DNA of 64,000 nt from Telopea speciosissima (lineage: Eukaryota; Streptophyta; Magnoliopsida; Proteales; Proteaceae): NCBI RefSeq assembly GCF_018873765.1, contig NC_057919.1, positions 69,062,984 to 69,126,983 of the forward strand, given 5' to 3'. Under the pieces are notes generated by a model. The model saw only the letters and a program-made list of their open reading frames with translations, searched no databases and was not told the origin of the DNA. A program made the translations under genes and the position numbers. Shown piece by piece: positions 1 to 11,206 of the stretch (its first letter is position 1; each line of letters starts with the position of its first letter).

Positions 1-238
1 AGTGATAGAAAATTTCCCAATTTAGGTTAATGACTTATCTTTCCACTTTCAACATTCTACTTGAGAGAGCTTAGCATCATTCCGCCTCTAATGGATCAGG
101 TATGACATGACCTTTATAGACAATAACAGGTTAAAGTTGAGTAATGTGTAACAAAGTGAGCATGGACCATGGAATTAGCTTAAAAAACAATATTTTGGAA
201 ATTGTTTTTAAGGAAAATCAGTTATTCTTACATACTGG

Positions 239-329
239 ACCACCGGTCCACAGTGTAGCCCGGTCCGATATGGATCAGATGAACTGATGAAGAAGTAAAG
301 TGCTGTTGTTACGTACTGAACCACCGGTC
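239..329. repeat. Short direct repeat upstream of SEC15B
   Basis: The motif ACCACCGGTC occurs at 239-248 and 320-329, each inside a longer match of the form TAC(A/G)TACTG(G/A)ACCACCGGTC. It lies about 310-400 bp upstream of the SEC15B start codon. It may be a small duplication in the promoter region or part of a degraded repeat. No other gene-like feature is seen in 1-643; the last part is 5' flank and probable 5' UTR. Confidence 0.4.
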
Positions 330-643
330 TGTGTCGATGTGGTTTTCTCATTTCCGAATGTTTCTGGCTGCCAGCCGGTTTAGAAATAGATAAGACTCAG
401 GTATCTTTCAATCTCCTCCACTGTCAATTTTACAATTTTTGTCATTCTTGAAATCGAGGTCTAAACCGATTTCAGGTCGGAAAATCGTCAAACACTTTCA
501 GATTCTAACTCCCTTCTCCATCTTTTTCTTGGTGAAGAAGAAGAACTCTTCCTCCTGTCTTCCTTCGTTCTCCGCATGGTGGATAGCCCCCTTTTTCTCT
601 CTGTTACCGCTAAATATCCTCCGTGAATCCAGAGACTAGATAG

Positions 644-3061
644 ATGCAGACGTCAAGGATAAGACGCAAAGTCGCTCCCGTCGCCAACGATGGCGAATCT
701 TCGGACAAGCTTGACCAACTGCACCTCTCTTCCGCCATCTGCAACGGCGAAGATTTAGGTTCTTTCGTACGGAAAGCCTTCGCTTCTGGTAAACCCGATA
801 CCCTTCTCCAACACCTCCGCCACTTCACAAAGTCTACGGAGTCCGAGATTGAGGAGGTCTGTAAGGAACACTACCAGGACTTTATCATGGCCGTTGATGA
901 CCTCCGATCCCTCCTCTCCGACGTCGATTCACTCAAGTCCTCCCTCTACCATTCCAACGAAGTTTTGCAGTCAGTCGCCGGTCCCCTTCTCACCTCCCTC
1001 GACGCCTTCGTCGAGGCTCAGAAAGTCAGCAGCAACGTCTCCCTTGCACTCGATTCTGTCCAAATTTGTATTCGATTGATGGAACTCTGTTCCAGAGTCA
1101 ACTTCCATCTCTCCGGCAACAACTTCTACATGGCCTTGAAGTGCGTCGATGCGATCGAGAGGGGTTTCCTTGAGAAAACCCCGTCTTTCACGCTTCGGAA
1201 GATGCTCGAGAAGCAGATCCCAGCCATCCGATCGCATATCGAGAAAAGGGTCAGTAAGGAATTCGGCGATTGGCTCGTCGAGATCCGGATCGTTAGTCGG
1301 AATTTAGGTCAATTGGCAATAGGGCAGGCTTCGTCGGCCAGACAGAGAGAGGAGGAGTTTCGAATCAAGCAACGTCAGGCCGAGGAGCAGAGCAGGCTCA
1401 GCTTGAGGGATTGTGTCTATGCCCTTGAAGAGGAAGACGATGATGACGTTGTCACTGGTGCTACTGGAGATGGCAAGGAGAAATTTAGTAATGGTGGCAC
1501 TGATCTCTTGGGATTTGACTTGACGCCTTTGTACAGGGCTCACCATATCCACCAAACCCTAGGGCTTGAGGATCGCTTTAAGCAGTACTATTTCGAGAAC
1601 CGGAAGCTTCAGTTGACGTCTGATTTTCAGGTATCTTCCATGACTCCCTTTCTCGAATCCCACCAGACCTTTTTCGCACAGATTGCCGGATTCTTTATCG
1701 TGGAAGACCGGGTTTTCAGGACGGGTGGTGGCTTAATTTCCAAGTTTGAGGTTGATACTCTATGGGAAACAGCCGTCAATAAAATGTGTTCCGTATTAGA
1801 GGATCAGTTCTCCAGGATGCAAACCGCCAATCATCTCCTGTTGATAAAAGATTACGTTAGTCTGCTTAGTGTGACCCTGCGTAGATATGGGTACCCTGTG
1901 GATGCTCTGCTCGTTGTTCTAAGCAAGCACAGGGACAAGTATCATGAGCTCTTGCTCTCTGATTGTAGGAAATTCATTGGAGAAGCTCTTGCTGCCGATA
2001 AGTTTGAGCAGATGATGATGAAGAAGGAGTATGAGTATTCGATGAATGTGCTGTCGTTTCAGCTCCAAACATTTGATATAATTCCGGCATTCCCCTATAT
2101 TGCACCGTTTTCATCTACCGTTCCAGATTTTTGCCGAATCGTAAGGTCATTCATAGAGGATTCTGTAAGCTTCATGTCGTATGGTGGGCAGCTAGATTTC
2201 TATGATGTGGTCAAGAAATACTTGGACCGGTTGTTGAGTGAGGTCTTGGATGGGGCACTGGTTAAGCTTATCAATACATCAATACATGGAGTCTCCCAGG
2301 CAATGCAGGTAGCAGCAAACATGGCGGTTTTGGAGAGAGCCTGTGATTTTTTCTTCCGTCATGCTGCGCAGCTTTCGGGCATACCCTTGAGAATGGCAGA
2401 GAGAAGGAAGAGGCAGTTTCCACTGAAAAATGCCCGTGATGCAGCAGAAGAGATGCTTTCTGGTATGCTTAAAGCCAAAGCTGATGGGTTCATGATGTTG
2501 ACTGAGAATGTGAATTGGATGGCTGATGAACCACTACAAAATGGGAACGAGTATGTCAATGAAGTGATTATATATCTGGAGACATTGGTTTCCACTGCTC
2601 AACAGATTTTGCCAGTTCAAGTACTTAAAAGGGTCTTGCAAGATGTTCTTTCCCATATATCTGAGACGATCGTTGGGGTTCTAGTTGGAGATTCGGTGAA
2701 GAGGTTTAATGTAAATGCTATTATGGGGATTGATGTGGATATTAGGCTTCTGGAATCATTCACAGAAAACCAAGCTCATCTTTTCTCAGATGCAGATGCA
2801 AATCAGTTGAAGTCAGCACTGGCTGAAGCGAGGCAATTGATTAGTTTACTTTTGAGCAGTCATCCTGAGAATTTTCTCAACCCTGTGATCAGGGAGAGAA
2901 GCTATAATTTGCTGGACTATAGGAAAGTGGTGACGGTTTCAGAGAAGTTAAAGGATCCTTCAGATCGGTATTTTGGATCCTTTGGAACGAGGGGGCTCAA
3001 GCAGAACCCAAAGAAGAAATCTCTAGATGCTTTGATAAAGAGACTCAAGGAAGTGAGCTGA
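644..3061 (+). CDS. SEC15B: Exocyst complex component SEC15B
   Basis: This is an 805-residue, single-exon ORF and a full-length member of the plant SEC15 family. SEC15 is a subunit of the exocyst, the octameric complex that tethers secretory vesicles to the plasma membrane; in other eukaryotes it links Rab GTPases on vesicles to the other subunits. Family-typical stretches are EEVCKEHYQDFI (about residues 67-78), FYMALKCVDAIE, EFGDWLVEIRIVSRNLGQLA and SLRDCVYALEEE followed by an acidic tract, then LLGFDLTPLYRAHHIHQTL. The C-terminal half is the helical Sec15 domain and the protein ends in a basic tail rich in KK and RLKEVS. Absence of introns matches Arabidopsis SEC15B. The start chosen is the first ATG of the ORF and gives the usual N-terminus with SSAICNGEDLG. 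No frameshift or stop is seen. SEC15A versus SEC15B is called from intronless structure and overall similarity. Confidence 0.95.
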   Translation: MQTSRIRRKVAPVANDGESSDKLDQLHLSSAICNGEDLGSFVRKAFASGKPDTLLQHLRHFTKSTESEIEEVCKEHYQDFIMAVDDLRSLLSDVDSLKSSLYHSNEVLQSVAGPLLTSLDAFVEAQKVSSNVSLALDSVQICIRLMELCSRVNFHLSGNNFYMALKCVDAIERGFLEKTPSFTLRKMLEKQIPAIRSHIEKRVSKEFGDWLVEIRIVSRNLGQLAIGQASSARQREEEFRIKQRQAEEQSRLSLRDCVYALEEEDDDDVVTGATGDGKEKFSNGGTDLLGFDLTPLYRAHHIHQTLGLEDRFKQYYFENRKLQLTSDFQVSSMTPFLESHQTFFAQIAGFFIVEDRVFRTGGGLISKFEVDTLWETAVNKMCSVLEDQFSRMQTANHLLLIKDYVSLLSVTLRRYGYPVDALLVVLSKHRDKYHELLLSDCRKFIGEALAADKFEQMMMKKEYEYSMNVLSFQLQTFDIIPAFPYIAPFSSTVPDFCRIVRSFIEDSVSFMSYGGQLDFYDVVKKYLDRLLSEVLDGALVKLINTSIHGVSQAMQVAANMAVLERACDFFFRHAAQLSGIPLRMAERRKRQFPLKNARDAAEEMLSGMLKAKADGFMMLTENVNWMADEPLQNGNEYVNEVIIYLETLVSTAQQILPVQVLKRVLQDVLSHISETIVGVLVGDSVKRFNVNAIMGIDVDIRLLESFTENQAHLFSDADANQLKSALAEARQLISLLLSSHPENFLNPVIRERSYNLLDYRKVVTVSEKLKDPSDRYFGSFGTRGLKQNPKKKSLDALIKRLKEVS

Positions 3062-3413
3062 ATTGATGCGTACCTGTATGTAACAAATCGTTTGTCCTTT
3101 CACCCTTTAGGCTGTGATTAGGATTTGCATATATGTTCATTACTGTCAATTGCAAACTTTGTTTAAAGAAAGCTTCGTCAGCTCTTTGCTGCCATCATAT
3201 CTTACGACAGACATTACTGATCACACTGTGAATGTATCTTTCAGTTGTAGGTTCTTCTACATCCCGACCTTCCCTTCCCCACCTCAAAAACCCAAAAAAA
3301 AAAAAAAAATGCAGATAAGATTTTTCCTCATCCCTGGAGCTGTTTGTTGTACTTTGATTCTTTGAAGCCATCTTATGGATAGTATACTCAAACATTATGA
3401 TTTGGGCTGATGT

Positions 3414-3419
3414 AATAAA
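3414..3419 (+). terminator. Likely polyadenylation signal of SEC15B
   Basis: A canonical AATAAA hexamer (TGTAATAAATTATAC context) lies about 350 bp after the SEC15B stop codon, within a T-rich 3' flank. The distance is plausible for a plant 3' UTR. No transcript data support the exact site. A 12-13 base A-tract at about 3296-3309 is also in this flank. Confidence 0.4.
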
Positions 3420-3820
3420 TTATACATGATGATTGTACATAGGAATTTTGGTCTGTTCAGCGTTTTCGGATGCTATTGTGTTTTATTATCTTTTACTCTG
3501 TCATTAAAAAAGAAAAAACTTATATGGATATGGACTATGATTCCTCAGAGCTCCATTTGCACAGCTTATGTAGGAAAATCAAAATGTTAATATGGATGAA
3601 CAGATGGTGCTCGTTTTTTTTGGGCACACCACTATCCACATCTACTTGAACCTCCTATCTACTAGAAATATGTATCTTTAATGTAAACTAAAAGCTTTAT
3701 ATCCTTTCATTTTTCATTTTCCATTTTTCACTTTTCTTAGCTCATTTCTTCATTTTTATTCTTCAGTCCTCTTACTTTCCTTTCCCTTTGTGAGGGCCTC
3801 AGTTTTCTTTACTTTGTTTG

Positions 3821-3889
3821 AAAGGATCCATATAGCTGACCCCATTTAGTTAGGATAAGGTCGAGTAGTTGTTGTTGTTGTTGTTGTTG
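3821..3889 (+). mobile_element. 3' end of an RTE-type LINE with (TTG)n tail
   Basis: The segment reads AAAGGATCCATATAGCTGAC, then CCCATTTAGT-TAGGATAAGG, then a (GTT/TTG)n tail to 3889. The GACCCCATTTAGTTGGGATAAGG block followed by a TTG microsatellite is the typical 3' terminus of plant RTE-class non-LTR retrotransposons. Two further copies occur at 39826-39880 and 52951-53002. The T/C-rich stretch just upstream (3700-3820) resembles the sequence preceding the other copies and is probably part of the same fragment. Confidence 0.75.
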
Positions 3890-5243
3890 CAAGGAGATGA
3901 GGAGATAGTCAGATAGCTGTCTAGATGATATTATTCTGCTGCTTTAGTTCCTGTGGGTGGTTTGAGTTTTATGGAGGCCGAAATGATCTTTATGGTTGCT
4001 ATTGCAAAACTTAAATAAACTAAGCTATCATACCTTGACCAATGAGGACATGGAAACCATTTAAATCAAAGTTCAAACATGGCCAACCCAAAATCTTCCC
4101 TGGACCAAGTTAAGAAGCTCGCCCTCTCTGTGCCAATGCCACAATTTATCACCTCTGGCTTGGCAGATCAAAACCTGAGGATTTTTGGCAGATGGGTGTC
4201 GAGGCCAGAGAAACTAGTTCATTTGATCAAGAAGGAAGTTGAAGGCTTCCTAGTAGGTATGAGGATCAAAGTTGGTGACACTCCTTCCTCCAGGAGTTTC
4301 TTCTTGGGAAGTTTGGCCAACGCTTATCTTTGGAAAGATTCAGTGTTGGTCTTGGTTCCCTGCACCTGGGAATTGGGTAGCCTTAAGCTGTGATGGATCC
4401 TAAAATGGAGTTGTCCCGCAGTTTCATTGAGTCCAGGTCTTCTGCCTGTGACTACAGTGAAAGGCTGCCATGCATTCCACACCATGCTGTGACAAAGAAC
4501 ATCCTCTGTTATCTCTGTTCTCGTTTTCCCCAGCTCCATTCCTCTTCCGATATCAACGAAATCAGAAGAGAGAAGAGGAAAGAGATGGGGATTCTCCTGT
4601 TCTTCACTGCTTGATCCTCTACTGGGGACTCCTCTTTCTCTTCATTTCTCTGTTGGAAACTCTCCTGTTATGGTTGCACTAGGTGCCTTGGAGCTGTCTC
4701 TTTCTTCGCTTGCTGACAGCCGCAAATGGTACTGATCTCAGGTCTATATTATTCCAGAAACAGATTTAGTTTTTTTGGGCTCTAATGAAATGCTGTGACA
4801 CTGTAGAAGAAATTGAACCAATAGTGTTTGATCTACTGAGAAAGAACACTGGAATCCGTGGTTGGACTATTGGGCATCTCATTCCTCCTCCGCCAGATCT
4901 GAACTCTATGAGCACCCAACTCACCGCGTCGTCGAAGCTACAGCGCGGGTCCTGGACAAGACCTTCGCCTTTGTCTTCCACTGTTATGGCAATGGTCTCA
5001 TGAAGCGAGTCTTCACCATCATCCCCATAGCCGCCTTCCAGAAGATGTCTTCCAACCTCAAATAACTCCATTGTTAGAATTACTATGAAATATATGAAAG
5101 CATTAAATTGGATTCTATTTTAGAGAGCACTTTCAGATTCTGTATTTCTTCAAGAAATATTTAATGAACAAGCTGGCGTTTGTTCCATGTAAGAAACCAA
5201 TATACATGACAAAAGATTTATGGGTTGGTGATCACAGTGGAAT
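3890..5243. other. Intergenic region without a recognisable gene
   Basis: Short open frames exist (for example 104 codons at 4079-4393 and about 70 codons at 4785-5065), but none matches a family I recognise. Successive plausible-looking peptide stretches are in different frames, which could mean a decayed gene fragment. Nothing firmer can be said. Confidence 0.3.
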
Positions 5244-5416
5244 AGAATGCCACAGTTGTGCCGCACATGCTACCCATGCGCCCTGACACAAGGGTGAGCA
5301 AAATGATCATTGCACCCCTTTAATCCCCTGAAATGATCTGAGGTGTGGTAGTCATTTTGTATGTCCCTATGTCAGGACGCAAGGACAGTGTGTCTGGTGC
5401 GATCAAATGGCATTCT
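5244..5416. mobile_element. Fold-back MITE-like element
   Basis: The segment opens with AGAATGCCAC and closes with TGGCATTCT, forming inverted ends. Each arm continues into a GTG(C)CGCACA-type block. The middle contains the ATGATCATT / AGTCATTTTG type sequence also seen in the fold-back elements at 7508, 9921 and 23425. It is probably an old member of the same broad class of palindromic non-autonomous elements. Target duplication not clear. Confidence 0.45.
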
Positions 5417-5982
5417 TTTTCACTTAAATAAAACATTAAAATAAATGATTCAAATTTATCTTGTGATTTTTGACAATATCATCTTCCATTCCATTGATAG
5501 ATAATATTCAAGAAGACAACAAAGTTGAAAAAAAGATTAGAGACAAAATTTACCATCAAGGGTACGACGTTCTTCACACACATACAAAGGATCCAGAATC
5601 GTTTCATTTTAGTAATCAACCATAAACAAGGGGCTTCAAAACATTATGAATGGTCCCAGAGGTCATCAAGCGAGGTTTTGGTTAACTTATCTAATTGGAC
5701 TTAAAGAATGGTTGAGCACATAAATGGATCCAAGAATGCCTCATTGGATTCCTCTTCCAACAGTGGTTTTCGAAATCGGTATGGATTGGTTGTATCGGCG
5801 GATCCATATAGGTATACTCGATCAATATCGGTTTGTTTTTTTGGGTAAGTGTATCGGATCAATTTATAAAAATATTAATGGTAATGATCAGGTGTGGGGA
5901 CCTATATTCCCTGCTTCCAACACGTCCCCTCATATTACCAAAAAAAAAAATACATCCCCTCACCCCCAACTGGATCAGGATT

Positions 5983-6118
5983 GTCTCCAGGGAACCCAGT
6001 GCCTAGGGCGCATCTAGTGGTTGATCTATGCTGCACATATCTCGATACACACCTAAAGATATGTGCAGCACAACTCTATGACTGGCAGCACCTTGGACGT
6101 GCAGCGCTCCCCGGAGAC
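5983..6118. repeat. Palindromic fold-back segment
   Basis: The outer arms are GTCTCCAGGGAACC near 5983 and GCTCCCCGGAGAC ending at 6118. Nested inside is a perfect 13-bp inverted pair, GCTGCACATATCT (6030-6042) and AGATATGTGCAGC (6057-6069), separated by 14 bp. The organisation suggests a small fold-back transposon. No target duplication was established. Confidence 0.5.
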
Positions 6119-6278
6119 TAGTTAAATTCCCCCAACCCCCTTCCCCACCTCTCCCACCAAAAAAACAAAACAAAAAAGCAGAATTATTGCATATGTAATG
6201 CACTAAAAGCGGATACGCCTATTTAATAATGATTTTTTCTAACCTTTTCTTTTCTTTTTTTTTTGAGAAAAAGAAAAG

Positions 6279-6299
6279 ATATATATATATATATATATA
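6279..6299. repeat. (AT)n microsatellite
   Basis: An uninterrupted AT dinucleotide run of about 21 bp follows a T-rich then A-rich stretch. It borders the LINE remnant that starts near 6328 and may have grown from its tail. Confidence 0.8.
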
Positions 6300-6327
6300 C
6301 ATAAATATTAGGGAGGAGATTTACCCC

Positions 6328-6830
6328 TTAATGAAAAAATTGAGGTGCCGCATCTGTTAAAACGAGATGCTGCAGGGAGGGGGCGTGGGGGGGTGTACAG
6401 AAATTAATCTCTGTTAAGAGGTGGACCGAATTGGCTAACCAATCTGCACATAGGTTGCTTTCCCTAAAACAAAACTGGAGGGACACCGAACGGAAGCCGT
6501 CCGTTAAGGCTTTGATCTCGGGAGGCCAAGTCCCAATTCCGCCAATTGTTGATAGAATTATCACTTAGCTCAGCAATAGTCTCCTTAGAATCACAGTTCA
6601 CAATAAGATCTTGGTACCCAAAGTCCTTGGCTGCTTGGAGGCCACGGAGAATGGCCTTGAGATGAGCCTGCTGGATGGAGGGGGCATGTATTGCTCCGGC
6701 TATAGCAAAGATGCAGGAGCCTTCATGAGTTCTTCCAATCGCACCGTAACCACCAAGGTGCCCATGCAGAAACTTTCCACCTTTTTCACTCTTTTCTTTT
6801 TCCTCATGAAACTTTCCCACCGTTTAACAG
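6328..6830 (-). pseudogene. LINE RNase H-domain remnant (frameshifted)
   Basis: On the minus strand two overlapping frames give one broken domain. The first (6464-6820) reads GGYGAIGRTHEG, then AHLKAILRGLQAAKDFGY and LIVNCDSKETIAELS. The second (6328-6564) continues with LQFCFRESNLCADWLANS. This is the C-terminal RNase H-like domain (RVT_3 type) found in plant L1-like LINE polyproteins, including the 'NCDS' and 'RE.N..AD.LA' motifs. At least one frameshift separates the halves, and there is no reverse transcriptase upstream. It is a 5'-truncated, dead LINE fragment. A poly-T tract at about 6247-6263 could be its poly-A tail on the minus strand. Confidence 0.75.
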
Positions 6831-7023
6831 TTGCTACAAGAAAGCACCACAGAGATTACAATCTCAAAGTCAAATTTATTCAAAAGCATATGCATTTGGG
6901 TTGCGGAAGATGTTCCCACTTTTCTCTTTCAAATACTAAAAAGGTTGTTTATAAGGTCCACAAGGGAAAGGGTTCTATAGAGTCCATGCAGTTTTGCATT
7001 TTGGGATATAATGTGGCAATTTA

Positions 7024-7505
7024 AAGGATTAAGTGAGTAAAGTAACACTCTTTCTCTTCAAGCAAAACTTATTAAACGAAACTGTCTCCCAAACTTTTAT
7101 TGGTGTAGTTTCCCATTTTGGTATTGTGTGAAATTTCTGCCCTTCAATTATATATATCCCTTGTGCACAATTTTAAGAATTGGTATCCATTCAAATGATA
7201 CAGTTGATCCATATATGAGTATTGACCATGACCGATAACGATACTTGACCGATACAAATAAACTGATACAATACAACCCTAATATGATGATACATATCGC
7301 TATCCGATGGTAACCTATAGGAACGATACTGGTGTGGATACCATGAATTAAATCTCTGTTCGTGTTATTTTTTTTTTCCTTCCAATTTTAACCCATCATT
7401 GATTCAACCTATATTTAAAAAGTTTGACATTGAAATAGATTTTTAAGACTAATTTCATGTAATCTGGCTATCAGCCAACATTGTTCCCTTAAATATATAT
7501 AAAGA
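7024..7505. other. Intergenic, no gene; (GATAC)-rich repeat
   Basis: No coding signal is visible. Between about 7170 and 7340 the sequence is rich in GATAC/CGATAC words, a pattern also seen at 5766-5870, 17070-17240 and 62085-62110. It is probably a dispersed repeat family. Confidence 0.3.
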
Positions 7506-7507
7506 AG

Positions 7508-7618
7508 AATGTTCTCTGTGTCGTAACATGCGCTTAGACACATAAGCCTGCCACTCGAGAGGGGCAGGATGGTCATTACGCCCACCCCCAATGTGTGTGG
7601 GCGTAGAACAGCGCCCCA
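7508..7618. mobile_element. MITE of the 'ATGTTCTCTGTG' fold-back family
   Basis: It begins AATGTTCTCTGTGTCG and contains the family's internal TGGTCATTACGCCCACCCC block. The right end is GGGCGTAGAACAGCGCCCC. The right arm seems truncated against an AT microsatellite. It is related to the copies at 9921-10065 and 23425-23551. Confidence 0.6.
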
Positions 7619-8042
7619 TATATATATATGGGCAATATTGGGTCTCATTTTATCTAAGGCCTTCCTATGTGGACAGTACAGGGAATCATTCCTCTGGTGC
7701 TTATAAAAATCAGGTCACTGACAGACTTGACTGTGAGGAGACAAATGGGATCAACTGAAGAATATGGAGCTCATCTGAAATCTGAACTGAAGAATTCGCC
7801 TTCTTCCCTGGTTCTTCTGTGATCAAGCGAGAGCCACGCTTCCCTACCATTAAATTCCCTTCCAGTTCCAGAAACCCACTACGTTTCAACGATTCATCCA
7901 GTGTAGGTATCCCCAAGGAAATTCATTCCATAAAGGGGGAATTAATCGAAACATATTCATTCCCCAACCCTAAGTATTTTTCCCGATTGAAACTAACCCA
8001 ATTCCTTAATTCGTCTTCTCTTCTGTTCCAGGTAAATTACAG

Positions 8043-8570
8043 ATGGGTTCGCTGTTGGAACCAAGATCCATGTCTTTGATGCCGTTTCTATGTTTAATCT
8101 TGCTCTGCTTGATGTCTTTCCCTGCAACACCAGCGGCCGACGACGATGATACACTGACTGCTTACGAAGCCCTCCAACAATATGATTTCCCGGTGGGAAT
8201 TGTCCCAAAATCGATCGTCAGGTATGATTTAGACAGATCTACGGGGAAGTTCTCAGCTTATTTGAATAGTAGCTGCAGCTTTTCCCTGATCGATTCCTAC
8301 CAGCTCAACTACCAGCCCACCATCTCAGGCTATATCTCTAAAGACAAGCTCACTCAATTGAAGGGCGTCAGTGTTAAAATTCTTCTCTTTTGGGTGAACA
8401 TCGTTGATGTGGTTCGGAGCGGCGATGAGCTTCAATTCTCCGTGGGAATCGCTTCTGCTTCTTACCCTATCGAAAACTTCCTGGAGTCGCCGCAGTGTGG
8501 TTGTGGGTTCGATTGCAATGAAGAGCTATCAAAGGGGATTGAAGGAGACCTCCTCGTTTCTGCTTCTTAG
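8043..8570 (+). CDS. DUF538 family secreted protein, copy 1
   Basis: This 175-residue single-exon ORF belongs to the plant DUF538 family, which includes the Arabidopsis SVB (SMALLER WITH VARIABLE BRANCHES) type proteins. Biochemical function is not settled. A short basic start is followed by a hydrophobic segment (about residues 12-30, LMPFLCLILLCLMSFPA), a likely signal peptide, and then an acidic ADDDD stretch. The DUF538 core runs from about residue 37: LTAYEALQQYDFPVGIVP, FSAYLNSSCSF, GYISKDKLTQLKGVSVK and LLFWVNIV. It ends with the family's CGCGFDC motif. The start is the first ATG of the frame, just after a pyrimidine-rich stretch. It lies downstream of SEC15B in the same orientation. 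A close paralogue follows at 11207, so the pair is a tandem duplication. Confidence 0.92.
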   Translation: MGSLLEPRSMSLMPFLCLILLCLMSFPATPAADDDDTLTAYEALQQYDFPVGIVPKSIVRYDLDRSTGKFSAYLNSSCSFSLIDSYQLNYQPTISGYISKDKLTQLKGVSVKILLFWVNIVDVVRSGDELQFSVGIASASYPIENFLESPQCGCGFDCNEELSKGIEGDLLVSAS

Positions 8571-9920
8571 GAGAAATTAGTTGCAGGTAATGGTAGATTG
8601 GTTATCTTCGTTGTTATTAGTTTATTAACAGTAGAATAATAAGGCAGTAGAACAAAGAATCTACTAGAATGCTATTTGCTTTGTACAATTTTTCCCATAT
8701 TTGATTTAGAAGCAAAGAGGTGAAGGCATGGTTGCTATGTTAGTTGGAGTCCAAACAATCCCAAAGTTCATGATTTTGTATAGAATATTTTCGAGGATGG
8801 TTTAGATTTAATTTTGGATGTTCTATTTGATTTCTACCACATGGTAGGAAGGATTATATGGCTGGTCCAAAACCCAAATGTTCTTAGCTAGGACAGTTGA
8901 TCAATGTTAATTTACTCAAATGTTACTGAGTGTATCTGTTTGTCCGAATAATTATCATCTTCAATTCGCTGTTCGCTCCAATTTTCTCCAATTCCTCACA
9001 TATGAGAGGAAATGACCACCCTACCCCATGATAACGATTCCTGTTTGTCCTCTTTAGCATAGGTTGTATAGTTCAATGGTTAGAAATGGTATTACACATA
9101 AAAAATTCAAAGTTTTTGTACATAATTTATCCTGATGATTGGAATCTTAGGTCATCATTATACTCCTATCCTTATTGACAATGTGGAAACTACCTTTCTT
9201 GTGGCCATTTGACAATACCGATGTCCATGAATGAAGGAAAAATTGGTCTGGGTCCACTAACTTTTATCTTAGGGAAAAGGGTTTATGCTATCAGAGTATA
9301 CTCCCTTCTTGCCATCTCTCTCCCGTCTCTTTTCTTGTTAAATATGTGGATTCTTTTCTATCACTTCATTAAATATAGTATTTGTTTTACACTATTGGTT
9401 TGACGTATAAGATGATAATATAAGTAAATTTTATGTTGATTTTTTCTTTTATCTTATTTGGTCCCCATGAGAGTGTTATTTTCTCTTCCTTAAACCAACA
9501 AATGAGATTAATCGGTAAATTAAAATAGCATTATAAGATTACTGTCAAGGCTTTCAGGAGATACAATATGTTATGGGGAAAATGGGGAAAGTTTAACTAC
9601 ACCGTGTGGGAAGGGTTCAACCTTCAACCACCATCCTATGGTCTTAAAACATCCTTCCTATTTACGAATTATTGAAAATACCCCCACTGTTTGCATGATA
9701 CGCTCACCCATTCGAAAGTAAATTTTGTTTTTTGCTCATCTTAGTAGTAGACAATTATGATTTCATGACACATGACTGCATGAGTATGTTGTGTTTGTTA
9801 GAATAACTAGTGTGATTCGCACCTTAATCGAACACCAAACTGCAATTTCGAAATAAAAAAAATCAATAAAAATTATATAAACCAGATAAAATTCAATATG
9901 TCTTTTATTTTTTGGGGAGA
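8571..9920. other. Intergenic, no gene recognised
   Basis: The 3' flank of the first DUF538 gene contains AATAATAAGG at about 8635, a weak polyadenylation-type signal. At about 8945-9010 there is a short stretch (ATTATC-CTTCAATT, CAATTTTCTCCAATTCC) resembling one arm of the fold-back element at 42022. Nothing else is supported. Confidence 0.35.
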
Positions 9921-10065
9921 GGGAAATGTTCTCTGTCCCGGGGACGTAGGCTACGCCAAAGACATGGGGGTGAGTGAAATGACTGCCCCACCCCCTTGAA
10001 TGGCGGAAATACCACCCCATGTGTCTGGGCGCAGTTTTACGCCCTTGGCACAGAGAACATCGACC
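9921..10065. mobile_element. Palindromic MITE ('ATGTTCTCTGTG' family)
   Basis: The left arm GGGAAATGTTCTCTGTCCC and the right arm GGCACAGAGAACATCGACC are near-perfect reverse complements. The pairing continues inward for about 47 bp (CGTAGGCTACGCC / GGGCGCAGTTTTACGCCC; GACATGGGGGTG / CACCCCATGTGTC). The whole element can fold into one hairpin with a short loop. The target duplication is obscured by T-rich flanks. By relation to the copy at 23425 it is likely a Mutator-type non-autonomous element. Confidence 0.8.
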
Positions 10066-11105
10066 TTTTTTATATATATAAAAATTGAGAGACCGATAAC
10101 AAATTGACAAAGGGCCATTAAAATAAATTGATAATGGACCAACACGGAATAGATTGATAACAATCAGTTTTGTTGTCTTTTATAAACTGAACCCTTTATT
10201 GGTTCAATTTTTATTTTATTCATTATAGGAGAAAGGTTTTTTTTTATCAACCGGTGAAGGAAAAGTACATCCATCAAGGGTCATTAATGTTTGTTTACTC
10301 CCTATTTTCGAATGGTATATATTATTTTCCACTATTGCATGATATCTTTTCAATGTCATTCGAAGGCCCGGGTAAGGAAATAGATTTGATCCTTAAGTAT
10401 ATATAAAGATAATAGAAAGAGACAGGAGTGCATGAAATGACCACTATGCCCTAGGAATTCCGCACGCCCATGTAAGATTCTTTCTCCCATAAAATAAAGA
10501 ATAAAAAGGAACTTTCTCATTGTGCCAGAATTTTAATCTCTTTCCTTTTTATATGAGATGCCATACATATACATATGGGTCCATATCATTATCAAAAACA
10601 ATATATATGGGTCCATATGAATGATTTCATTGTCCATGTCACCATTGGTGTGACATACAGATTTTTTTTTTTGACATGAAATTCTTTATAATTTCAACAC
10701 CCCCTCTATTCTAACAAACCTTTATCCTCCTCTAGGGTTAGTATTGGCCTTTTCTAAATCCAAGTTGACACACACACGCAACTGCCCCTCCTTTTCCCAG
10801 AAAAGACCAAAAGGCAAAAGCTTCAAAAGGATAAGTAGCTAAGCTGCGGCACTGTCTCGTTGCCTTGGCTTGCTTGCTTGCTTGCCAGATTTATTCATAG
10901 GATATGCTGTGGAGATCCTCATGATAGAAGGATACAGCCTCATTTATATAACACCCAATGTCTGCCACGTGTCCTTTTGTAATTCATCCATCTCATTTAT
11001 TCTGACGTGGCACCTCCTTACCTTGGCCGCAACAAAGTCAACAAACCCTCCTCTTCATCCTGTTTAGGAAAGAAACCATTTCTTGGCTTCTTCGGTGTCG
11101 GTTTA

Positions 11106-11108
<3 letters not shown>
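10066..11108. other. Upstream region of the second DUF538 gene
   Basis: No gene is seen. A short related MITE fragment (GAAATGACCACTATGCCC) is at about 10436-10480. Closer to the gene there are bZIP-type elements: CCACGTGTCC at about 10966 and TGACGTGGCA at about 11002. A TATA-like TTTATATAAC lies at about 10934. Because the TATA-like box is upstream of both bZIP motifs, either the true promoter is elsewhere or these motifs lie in the leader. Confidence 0.35.

Positions 11109-11141
<33 letters not shown>
11109..11141 (+). repeat. (CT)n microsatellite in the 5' leader
   Basis: A run of about 16 CT units lies 65-100 bp upstream of the second DUF538 start codon. Pyrimidine tracts of this kind are common in plant 5' UTRs and core promoters (Y-patch). 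It is likely transcribed and may vary in length between individuals. Confidence 0.8.
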
Positions 11142-11145
<4 letters not shown>

Positions 11146-11206
11146 TGGTCGAAAGCATCTTGAAGGTGGAGAAGGTGGAGAAGGTAGAGATTAGGGAAAG
11201 TGAGAG

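Noticed and set aside
4079..4393. 104-codon ORF in the SEC15B-DUF538 interval
   Set aside because: No recognised domain, no conserved motif, and neighbouring plausible peptides are in other frames; not enough for a gene call.
9061..9115. tRNA-like stretch TATAGTTCAATGGTTAGAAA
   Set aside because: The A-box resemblance is real but no B box, anticodon loop or acceptor stem follows.
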